The notes under the pieces: generated by a model
Told to the model about the DNA's origin: nothing
What the model saw: only the letters and a program-made list of their open reading frames with translations
Databases searched by the model: none
Program-made: the position numbers and the translations under genes
Part shown: positions 1 to 8,173 of the stretch, piece by piece
How the letters are laid out: each line of letters opens with the position of its first letter
How positions within the stretch are numbered: position 1 is the stretch's first letter
Assembly (NCBI GenBank): GCA_003389325.1
Contig: QQVE01000054.1
Span: forward strand, 124,001-188,000
Length of the DNA: 64,000 nt
Reading direction: 5' to 3'
Source of the DNA: Planctomycetota bacterium
Lineage (GTDB): Bacteria > Planctomycetota > Planctomycetia > Pirellulales > PALSA-1355

Positions 1-3000
1 ACATCACGTACGTCGACGTCGAAGTAGTGACACCGTTGCTACCGCCGCCGGCCAACCCCACGCAAGATCCCAACTTGATGATCCTGGGACCCGACGATTA
101 CGAGCAGAACGAGTTCCTGTCGACAGCCGCTTACCTGGGCTCCGGCAGCACGATCAACGTCACGGATCTGGCCATCTTCCCCAACGGGCTGGAACACCGC
201 TTCGTGCCGGCCGACGTAGACTGGTATCGCGTCGTGGCCCAGAAGACCGGCACGATGGACTTCCAGGTCTATTTCCGCACCTTCGCGGCGCTTGGCCCGG
301 GCAGCATCCCCGGCGGCGGTGATCTCGATCTCGACGCGTTCGACTCCCAGGGCAATGCCATCACGGGCTTTGGCACGAACGACACCGATGCCGACGAGCG
401 GGTACGAATTCCCGTCGTCGCCGGCCAGACGTACTACGTCCGCGTGTCGGGTGCCACCGACGACGCATTCAACGGCTACGACATGACCGTCGTCAACGAG
501 GCCCCGCCCACGCCCTGGGGCCTCGAACTCTACGACGTCATTGTCACGGGCGACGTGGCCAACGGCGTCTCCAACACGGTCTTCACGAGCACGTCGGCCG
601 ATCTGTCCGAGGAGAACGATGCCTACAACGGAATGTACATCCATTTCAAGTCGGGCAACGCCAACGGCCTGCGCGGACTGATCGAAGACTACGCCTACAA
701 CAACGTCACCAACACGGCCACGTTCACGCTGGCCGCGCCGCTGGCCGAAACGCCGCAGCAGGTGGGCGAGCCTCCGGTAAACGTCGTGCCCACTGCCGGC
801 AGCGCGTTCGAAATCGAGAGCAACGACACCGGACGCTCACAGTTCGACAACGTCACGCGCGACGACACGCCCACGATCTTTCTGCGCCTCGACGATGGCA
901 TCCTGCTCAACGACCTGCCGGGCAACGATACGCCCAACTCGCCGCCCGACGAGGTGATTCCCATTCCGTTCCAGGATCAAAACCTTGCGCCGGGATACCG
1001 CATCGCCATCTTCGACGAGGGCAACGTTCCGCCACAGCAGAGCGATCCGCCGCAAACGCCGGTCGGTTTCGCCACGGCCGTACCCGGCCAGATCGGCGTG
1101 TACGCCTTCACGTTTACCACGCCGCTCTCGCCCGGCAGCCACTTCATCACCGCGCGGGTGCAGATGATCGACCCGGCCGAGGCAGAGGAAACGGGCTTCG
1201 GTCCCCGTAGCCTTCCGCTGGAGATCGTCATCGACGTGCAGTCCGCCCCGATCTTCTTCGGGCTGCCGTTCCTGGAGAACGACGGATTGGATTCGGCCAG
1301 CGACACGGGGGTCGAAGGCCAGCCCGCCACGTTCAACGATCGTATCACTTCGGACACGACGCCCACCTTCTACGGCACGGCCGAGGCCAATGCCGTGGTG
1401 CGGGTCTACGTCGACCTCAATGGCAACGGCACCGTCGAACCGACCGACTATCTGATTGGCCAGACCGTGGCCTCGCCGATCGACGGCACGAACCAGTTCC
1501 CCGGCGGTCGCTGGGTGGTCGAATCGAACGTCGATTTGAACAATCCCAACTACTTCGCCAAGGACGGCGTGCGCACCATCCTGGTAACGACCGAAGATCC
1601 GGCCGGCAATCAGAGCCCCAACAACGAAGACGTCGAACGGCTCGACATCTTCCTGGATACACAGGGTCCGCAGATTACGGATGTGGTCATCGCCGACCGC
1701 AACGGTGACGACGTGACCGACTTCGAACTGTTCCTGCTGAAGCCCGACAACGGCCCGCAGGGGCCCACGCCGCTCGTGTGGGGCCTGAACATCAAGGTTC
1801 AAGACTATCCGGTGCTCGACGCGCTCTTCCCGCGCGAGGCCATTCAGACGGCCGTCAACCAGAACCCAGGGCCGATCAACTTGCCTAATCCGGGCGTGTT
1901 CGTGGTCAAGGGCGACCACAACGGCGTGATCGAGATCGAGTCGGTGCAGGTCATCTTCGACACCTCGCTACCGGCCGACGAGGGATTGCCGGCCCGCGCC
2001 ACGATCAAACTCACCTTCGCCACGCCGCTGCCGGATGACCGGTTCACGCTCACGGTGGTCGATGAGGGGGTGGTCGATCCGGCGGGCAACGAACTAGACG
2101 GCGAGAACAACGCAATCGAACCCTCGGGCACGCCGCTGTTTCCCACCGGCGACGGCCAGCCCGGCGGCACGTTCGTGGCCCGGTTCACCGTAGACAGCCG
2201 GCCGGAAATCGGCACCTATGCGGCGGCCCAAGTGTTCGTCGATGCCAACGGCAACTTCGTGCAGGACTTTCAAGGCAAAGACAACGACTTCACCAACCGC
2301 GACCTGGTGTTCGCCCTGGGCATTGCCCCGGGGATCGCGAATTCCTTCTCGCCGATGGGGATTCACGACGGCGTATTTGCTGGCAATTTCATCAAGAACG
2401 GCAACGCCGACGGCTACGACAAGTTGGCCGCCTACGGACCCGATCCGAAGGCCGGCGGCTTCCGCTGGCTGATCGACACGAACTTCGACGGCGTGATCAA
2501 ACTGGCCGACGGCGACATCGCCCAGGCTCAACCGGCCAACGCACAGATCAACGGTCTGCCGATCGCCGGCAACTTCGATGGCAATGCCGCCAACGGCGAC
2601 GAGATCGGCCTGTTCGACGGCGTGACGTGGTACTTCGACCTGAACCACGATTTCATCATCAGCGCCGGCGAGGGGGCGACCTCGACCGCGCTGCGCGGCA
2701 CGCCCATCGTGGGCGACTTCAACGGCGACGGCAATGTCGACATCGGCACGTGGCGAAACAATCAATTTGACTTCATCTTCGGCTCCGGCGGCGCCAGCTT
2801 CGGCTCGAATATTCAGGCGACGATCAATTGGGGACTGCCGGGCGTGTCTGAAAAGCCCATCGCCGCCGACATGGACCAGGATGGCATCACCGACATCGGC
2901 CTCTACATCCCGGGGCGCGACGGCGTGCTGCCGCTGGAGTCGGGCGAGTGGTACTTTTTGCTGTCGAACGACTTCGACGAAGAGCAGCGCGGCGGCAACC

Positions 3001-3974
3001 AGGTCAACGCCTTGAATCATCCGTTCTCGCCGACGCCGCTGGGCACCGACATTCAGGCCCAGTGGGGCGATGGTTTCGCCCTGCCGCTGGTCGGAAACTT
3101 CGATCCGCCGGCCACTTCGTCCAGCTTGCCCGCCCCGAACCAGATCGGACCGCTACTGGGTACCACGAGTGTCAATTCGTCGGTCGCGGGGCAGTCGTGG
3201 TACGCGTTCCAGCCGCTGCGCGACGGCACGGTCTCGGTGCAGGCCACGTCGGCCAACGGTTCGGTGGACGTCAATCTGTACGACGACGGCTACTCACTGA
3301 TGAACGGCGTGTCTCCCCTGAACGCGGGCCAGTCGGCAGCCACGGCCTCGGTGGTCGCCGGAAAGACGTACCTGGTGCGGCTCACGGGCTCGGCGACGAG
3401 CGCCGATCTGAAGATCACCAACACGTTGTCCACGGCCGATCGATACGACGTCACACGCGACGGCCGGGTTGCCGCGAACGATGCCCTTGAACTGATCAAC
3501 CATCTTCTGATTGTCGGCCAGCACCTGACACCGATGTCGATGGCCAACGCCCAGATGTATCTGGATACGAACGTGGACGGCAAAATCACGGCGGGTGACG
3601 CGATTGACGTGATCAACCACTTGCTGACGATGCCAAGCGACTCGAAGTTTTCCCCCCAGGCTACTCCGGCTGCGGCGACGGCCACCGATTTTGCGGAAGC
3701 GGCCGTGACCAGCATGGCCGACGCGCCCATCGTCACAGGCAGTGCAGCCGTGGCCATCGGCCTGGCTGCCGCGAGTCCGACGACCGTCGGCTTGGCGCCG
3801 GTGGCGGCGGATGCGGTCTACGCTGAAATCGAGGAAACCGAAACCGCGACACATTCCGAAGGACCGTCGCCCAGCCAGGCGCTCACGGAAAAGAACACTT
3901 CGGAACTCAAGCTGACGGATACGGACATCAGCGAGTTGGACCTGTTCGGCGAAGAGTGGGATCTGTTGGCCTAG
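1..3974 (+). CDS. giant surface protein with Ig-like, FG-GAP-like and dockerin domains (5' end missing)
   Basis: The frame is open to the left edge (codons from base 3), so the start lies outside the window and the GTG at 27 is probably internal. In order I see a pre-peptidase C-terminal-like beta domain (about 195-490, DVDWYRV and AGQTYYVRVSG), two bacterial Ig-like segments (about 850-1240 and 1335-1660, DTTPTFYGTAEANAVVRVYVD-type), an FG-GAP/VCBS-like stretch (about 2330-3110, repeated GNFDG, GDFNGDGNVDIGTW, DQDGITDIGLY), a second PPC-like domain (about 3140-3420) and a type I dockerin-like pair of calcium loops (about 3437-3625, DVTRDGRVAANDALELINHLL-like and DTNVDGKITAGDAIDVINH). It ends in an acidic tail (ELDLFGEEWDLLA). 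Such proteins are secreted cell-surface or matrix proteins in planctomycetes. No enzyme domain is visible, and the partner of the dockerin is unknown. Confidence 0.9.
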   Translation, partial: ITYVDVEVVTPLLPPPANPTQDPNLMILGPDDYEQNEFLSTAAYLGSGSTINVTDLAIFPNGLEHRFVPADVDWYRVVAQKTGTMDFQVYFRTFAALGPGSIPGGGDLDLDAFDSQGNAITGFGTNDTDADERVRIPVVAGQTYYVRVSGATDDAFNGYDMTVVNEAPPTPWGLELYDVIVTGDVANGVSNTVFTSTSADLSEENDAYNGMYIHFKSGNANGLRGLIEDYAYNNVTNTATFTLAAPLAETPQQVGEPPVNVVPTAGSAFEIESNDTGRSQFDNVTRDDTPTIFLRLDDGILLNDLPGNDTPNSPPDEVIPIPFQDQNLAPGYRIAIFDEGNVPPQQSDPPQTPVGFATAVPGQIGVYAFTFTTPLSPGSHFITARVQMIDPAEAEETGFGPRSLPLEIVIDVQSAPIFFGLPFLENDGLDSASDTGVEGQPATFNDRITSDTTPTFYGTAEANAVVRVYVDLNGNGTVEPTDYLIGQTVASPIDGTNQFPGGRWVVESNVDLNNPNYFAKDGVRTILVTTEDPAGNQSPNNEDVERLDIFLDTQGPQITDVVIADRNGDDVTDFELFLLKPDNGPQGPTPLVWGLNIKVQDYPVLDALFPREAIQTAVNQNPGPINLPNPGVFVVKGDHNGVIEIESVQVIFDTSLPADEGLPARATIKLTFATPLPDDRFTLTVVDEGVVDPAGNELDGENNAIEPSGTPLFPTGDGQPGGTFVARFTVDSRPEIGTYAAAQVFVDANGNFVQDFQGKDNDFTNRDLVFALGIAPGIANSFSPMGIHDGVFAGNFIKNGNADGYDKLAAYGPDPKAGGFRWLIDTNFDGVIKLADGDIAQAQPANAQINGLPIAGNFDGNAANGDEIGLFDGVTWYFDLNHDFIISAGEGATSTALRGTPIVGDFNGDGNVDIGTWRNNQFDFIFGSGGASFGSNIQATINWGLPGVSEKPIAADMDQDGITDIGLYIPGRDGVLPLESGEWYFLLSNDFDEEQRGGNQVNALNHPFSPTPLGTDIQAQWGDGFALPLVGNFDPPATSSSLPAPNQIGPLLGTTSVNSSVAGQSWYAFQPLRDGTVSVQATSANGSVDVNLYDDGYSLMNGVSPLNAGQSAATASVVAGKTYLVRLTGSATSADLKITNTLSTADRYDVTRDGRVAANDALELINHLLIVGQHLTPMSMANAQMYLDTNVDGKITAGDAIDVINHLLTMPSDSKFSPQATPAAATATDFAEAAVTSMADAPIVTGSAAVAIGLAAASPTTVGLAPVAADAVYAEIEETETATHSEGPSPSQALTEKNTSELKLTDTDISELDLFGEEWDLLA

Positions 3975-4096
3975 CAGCAAGAAACGCTCGCGCTGGGCAG
4001 AGAAACGAGGGGGCCACGGTCGCAGCCTCGAACTCCACTCGGTATACTTGAGAGGAGTGGCACGGACATCGGTCCCCGCTGGCGCGACTGGCCGGG

Positions 4097-4111
4097 CGAG
4101 GCGTCGCCTCG
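4097..4111. repeat. short perfect inverted repeat upstream of first PSCyt1 gene
   Basis: CGAGGCG and CGCCTCG flank a single T, about 137 bases before the GTG of the downstream gene. It lies in the 273-base gap (3975-4247) in which I see no other gene or clear promoter. It could be an operator-like site or chance in GC-rich DNA; there is no second copy nearby. Confidence 0.25.
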
Positions 4112-4247
4112 ACGGTTCTAACCCACCGCGCCGTTCGCCGAAACGTTTCGTGACACATACTGGCGAGTTCTACGCGCTTGCTGAGGGACAGGTGCGCCGT
4201 GGAGCACGCAGGTCGTTGCGGCACCTCCATCCCCGGGAGAGCCTGGC

Positions 4248-6638
4248 GTGAGCAAATCCCCGCGACATGTCGCTTGCCGACTCCTCGTCCCGCTGGCCCT
4301 GTTGGCCGCTGCGCCCGGCACCGTCTCCGGTGGCGAAATCGAGTTTAACCGCGACATCCGACCTCTGCTGTCCGACCGGTGCTTCGCCTGCCACGGTCCC
4401 GACGCGACACACCGCGAGGCCGAGTTGCGGCTCGACCAGCGCGAATCAGCCACGCTCTCGGCAATCGTGCCCGGTGAGCCGGAAAGCAGCGAGTTGGTCG
4501 CGCGGATCACGTCCGACGATGCCGATCTGCGCATGCCGCCGGCCGACTCGGGCAAGAGCCTTTCTGCCGCGGAGCAGCAACTGCTCACCCGCTGGATCGC
4601 CGCAGGGGCGGAGTACGAGCCATTCTGGGCCTATGTCCCACCGCGCCGCCATCCGGTCCCCGCCGTCGACGACCCGGCGTGGACGCGTAGCTGGATTGAC
4701 CAGTTCATTCTCGCACGGCTATCGGCCGAAGGCTTGCAGCCGGCGCCCGAGGCCGATCGCATCACGCTCATCCGCCGGCTGAGCTTCGACTTGACCGGCT
4801 TGCCGCCCACGCCGGCCGAAGTCGACGCGTTTGTGGCCGATGTAGACCCCATGGCCTACGAGCGGCTCGTCGACCGACTGCTGCAGTCGCACCGCTATGG
4901 CGAGCGGATGGCGATGATGTGGCTCGACTTGGTGCGCTATGCCGACACGGTGGGTTATCACGGCGATCAGGATCACAGCATCTCGCCCTACCGCGACTAC
5001 GTCATCGACGCCTTCAACAGGAACCTGCCGTTCGATCGCTTCACGCGCGAGCAGTTGGCCGGCGACCTGCTGGCCGACTCGGGCCTCGAGCAAAAGATCG
5101 CCTCCGGCTACAACCGCCTGCTGCAGACCTCGCACGAAGGCGGCATTCAACCCAAGGAGTATCGGGCGATCTACGCCGCCGATCGCGTGCGCAACGTGTC
5201 GGCCGTGTGGATGGGTGCCACGATGGGTTGCTGCCAGTGCCACGATCACAAGTACGATCCCTACACGACCAAAGATTTCTATAGCATGGCGGCGTTCTTC
5301 GCCGACATCGACGACGAGAGCCACTTCACCGACGGCGACAACCGCCTGCCCACGCGGCGCAAGCCCGAGATCGAGATCTTCACGCCCGGACAGCAGCAAC
5401 AACTCGACGCCCTGACGGCGGAGATGCGCAAGCTGAAAACACAGCGTGATTCAGCGGACGAGGGCGACGATAACGAAGCCATCGAGAAGCAACTCGCTGA
5501 GTTGCAGAAACAGGAAAAAGCTCTGCGCAATGCGGCCCGCCGCACCATGATTACCGCGGCGCTCGAGACGCCGCGAACGACCCGCATTCTGCCCCGCGGC
5601 AACTGGCTCGACGACAGCGGTCCGATCGTTCAACCGGCCATTCCCGAGTTTCTCGGCACGATCGAAGCCCAGAACCGCCGCGCCACCCGGCTCGATCTGG
5701 CCGGCTGGCTCACTTCGACCGAAGCCCATGGCGCCGGGCTGCTGACGGCCCGGGTGATGGTCAACCGCCTGTGGTACCTCTGTTTTGGCAGCGGGCTGGC
5801 GGGCGTGCTCGACGACTTCGGCGGGCAGGGCGAGAGCCCGGTGCACCCCGAACTGCTCGACAATCTGGCCGTCGAGTTCGTCGAGAGCGGCTGGGACATC
5901 AAGCACCTGCTCAAGCTCATGGTCACCAGCGCCGCCTATCGCCAATCGTCGCGTGCCGACGCCAAGCTGCGTGCCCGCGATCCGCTCAACCGGCTGTATG
6001 CCCGGCAGTCGCGGTTCCGCCTGCCGGCCGAAATGGTCCGCGACGCCGTGCTGGCCACCAGCGGGCTGCTCGTCGAGCGGCATGGCGGTGCCAGCGTCCG
6101 GCCCTATCAACCGGTGGGCTACTACCGGCACTTAAACTTCCCGACGCGCAAGTACTCGCACCACGAGGACCAGCGGCAGTGGGCTCGCGGCGTTTACGTT
6201 CACTGGCAGCGGCAGTTCCTCCACCCCATGCTGCGTGCTTTCGACGCCCCCAGCCGCGAAGAGTGCACGGCGCAGCGCCCCCGCTCGAACACACCGCTGG
6301 CGGCGCTGGTATTGATGAACGATCCCACGTTTGTCGAGGCCGCCCGCGCCTTTGCGGCGTCGACGCTCGATCAACAAGACGCCGACTTCGACGCACGAAT
6401 CGACTACATGTTCCGCAGCGCGCTGTCGCGCACGCCCGACGACGTCGAGCGGTCGCTGCTCGAGTCGCTGCTGGCCGACAGTCGCCAGCACTTCCACCAA
6501 AACCCCAATGCCGCCGACGATCTCCTGGGCGTGGGCCAGAAGGCCGTGCCCGATGACGTCGACACCGTCGAGCTTGCGGCTTGGACGACGTTGGCTCGGG
6601 CCGTGTTCAACCTTCACGAAATGATCACCCGCAACTGA
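4248..6638 (+). CDS. PSCyt1/DUF1549/DUF1553 cytochrome c-like exported protein
   Basis: This 796-aa protein has the planctomycete three-domain layout. A signal peptide (residues 1-29) precedes a PSCyt1 heme-binding domain with CFACH at 45-49. DUF1549 (about 144-360) contains a second CxxCH at 329-333 (CQCHDHKYDPY), followed by a charged coiled coil (about 384-433) and DUF1553 (about 478-745, NRLWYLCFGSGL and HPELLDNLA). The GTG start is supported by GGGAGA nine bases upstream. The DUF1501 gene begins 8 bases after its stop, so the two are surely co-transcribed. The family is periplasmic, and its substrate is not established; roles in oxidative breakdown of sugars or polysaccharides have been proposed. 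No odd residues are seen. Confidence 0.95.
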   Translation: MSKSPRHVACRLLVPLALLAAAPGTVSGGEIEFNRDIRPLLSDRCFACHGPDATHREAELRLDQRESATLSAIVPGEPESSELVARITSDDADLRMPPADSGKSLSAAEQQLLTRWIAAGAEYEPFWAYVPPRRHPVPAVDDPAWTRSWIDQFILARLSAEGLQPAPEADRITLIRRLSFDLTGLPPTPAEVDAFVADVDPMAYERLVDRLLQSHRYGERMAMMWLDLVRYADTVGYHGDQDHSISPYRDYVIDAFNRNLPFDRFTREQLAGDLLADSGLEQKIASGYNRLLQTSHEGGIQPKEYRAIYAADRVRNVSAVWMGATMGCCQCHDHKYDPYTTKDFYSMAAFFADIDDESHFTDGDNRLPTRRKPEIEIFTPGQQQQLDALTAEMRKLKTQRDSADEGDDNEAIEKQLAELQKQEKALRNAARRTMITAALETPRTTRILPRGNWLDDSGPIVQPAIPEFLGTIEAQNRRATRLDLAGWLTSTEAHGAGLLTARVMVNRLWYLCFGSGLAGVLDDFGGQGESPVHPELLDNLAVEFVESGWDIKHLLKLMVTSAAYRQSSRADAKLRARDPLNRLYARQSRFRLPAEMVRDAVLATSGLLVERHGGASVRPYQPVGYYRHLNFPTRKYSHHEDQRQWARGVYVHWQRQFLHPMLRAFDAPSREECTAQRPRSNTPLAALVLMNDPTFVEAARAFAASTLDQQDADFDARIDYMFRSALSRTPDDVERSLLESLLADSRQHFHQNPNAADDLLGVGQKAVPDDVDTVELAAWTTLARAVFNLHEMITRN

Positions 6639-6646
6639 CCCGCAGC

Positions 6647-8071
6647 ATGAACGATCCTCGCGGCAACCTGAATCGACGCACGTTCCTTTCCAATGCCGGA
6701 GTCGGATTTGGATCGGTAGCGCTGGCATCGCTACTGGGTCGCGACGCCGGCGCCGCTGGCGCGGACGCTTTAGGTGGACTCGCTGGTCTGCCGCATCATC
6801 CGCCGAAGGTCAAGCGCGTGATCTTTCTGTGCATGGCCGGCGGGCCGTCGCACCTGGAGACGTTCGACCACAAGCCGACGCTGGCCGAGATGGACGGTCA
6901 GCCGATGCCCGAGTCGATCACTCAGGGCCAGCCCATTGCTCAACTGCAAGGCAAAGAGCTCAAGTGCCTCGGACCCCTCACCAAGTTCGGCAAGTACGGA
7001 CGCAGCGGCCAGGAGATCAGCGACTTCCTGCCCTGGCACCAGAAAATTGCGGACGAGATCTGCATCCTCCGCTCGCTGGTCACCGAACAAATCAACCACG
7101 ACCCGGCGCACACGTTCATGAACACGGGCACGGCCATCAGCGGGCGTCCGTCGATGGGCTCGTGGATCAACTACGGGCTGGGAAGCGAAAGCCAGGATCT
7201 GCCGGGTTTTGTCGTGCTGACCAGCGTCGGAGGACGCAATCCGCAGCCGATCGCCTCGCGCCAGTGGTCGAGCGGCTTTCTGCCCAGCCGTTTCCAGGGG
7301 GTGGAGTTCAACTCCAGCGGCGATCCGGTCCACTACGTGGCGCCGCCGCCGGGGGTGACCATGTCCGGCCAGCGGAAACTCGTCGACACCGTGCAGGCCC
7401 TCAACAAGCACCGCAACCAGGCGGTCGACAATCCGGAGATTGCGACGCGCATCGCCGCCTACGAGATGGCGTTCCGCATGCAGACCTCGGTGCCCGAGTT
7501 GGTCGACGTCTCGGACGAGCCGCAGCATATTCTCGACATGTACGGGGCCCAACCCGGCGATGGATCGTTCGCGTCGAACTGCCTGCTGGCCCGGCGGTTG
7601 GCCGAGCGGGGCGTGCGGTTCATCCATCTGTATCACCGCGGCTGGGACCACCACGGCGACTTGAAGCGCTACATGAACGTCTGCTGCGGCCTGACCGACA
7701 AGCCGACCTGGGCATTGATCACGGACCTCAAAGCCCGAGGCATGCTGGACGATACGCTGGTGATCTGGGGCGGTGAGTTCGGACGCACGCCGATGTTCCA
7801 GGGCAAAGGCGGTCCAGGCCGCGACCACCACATCAAGGGCTTTTCGATGTGGATGGCCGGCGGAGGAATCAAGGGAGGCTTGACCCACGGCGCCACGGAC
7901 GAATTCGGCTACAACGCCGTGGACGACGTCGTCCATGTGCGCGACCTGCACGCAACGATGCTGCATTTGCTCGGCATCGACCACAAACGGCTCAGCGTGC
8001 CGTTCCAGGGGCTCGACATGCGACTGACCGGCGTCGAGGAGGCCCACCCGATTCACGCGATCCTAACCTGA
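6647..8071 (+). CDS. DUF1501 family exported protein
   Basis: The 474-aa product starts at the ATG at 6647, eight bases after the previous stop; a longer frame exists but would overlap the PSCyt1 gene. The N-terminus NRRTFLSNAGVGFGSVAL is a Tat-type signal, and GGPSHLETFDHKP, GRPSMGSWINYGLG, GVRFIHLYHRGWDHHG and WGGEFGRTPMFQ are DUF1501 hallmarks. DUF1501 belongs to the alkaline phosphatase fold, with conserved Asp/His ligands suggesting metal binding, but no reaction is known. It forms a pair with the preceding PSCyt1 protein, an arrangement repeated in the next two genes. A periplasmic hydrolase-like partner of the cytochrome-like protein is the natural inference. Confidence 0.95.
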   Translation: MNDPRGNLNRRTFLSNAGVGFGSVALASLLGRDAGAAGADALGGLAGLPHHPPKVKRVIFLCMAGGPSHLETFDHKPTLAEMDGQPMPESITQGQPIAQLQGKELKCLGPLTKFGKYGRSGQEISDFLPWHQKIADEICILRSLVTEQINHDPAHTFMNTGTAISGRPSMGSWINYGLGSESQDLPGFVVLTSVGGRNPQPIASRQWSSGFLPSRFQGVEFNSSGDPVHYVAPPPGVTMSGQRKLVDTVQALNKHRNQAVDNPEIATRIAAYEMAFRMQTSVPELVDVSDEPQHILDMYGAQPGDGSFASNCLLARRLAERGVRFIHLYHRGWDHHGDLKRYMNVCCGLTDKPTWALITDLKARGMLDDTLVIWGGEFGRTPMFQGKGGPGRDHHIKGFSMWMAGGGIKGGLTHGATDEFGYNAVDDVVHVRDLHATMLHLLGIDHKRLSVPFQGLDMRLTGVEEAHPIHAILT

Positions 8072-8173
8072 CGCCGCGCGAATTCTGCTCCCGAATTGCG
8101 AGGCGCCGCCCGTGGCGTTAAGATCGAGATCACTCGGTGTTGCAGTTTGTTTGGCTATTCACACTCGAAGCCC

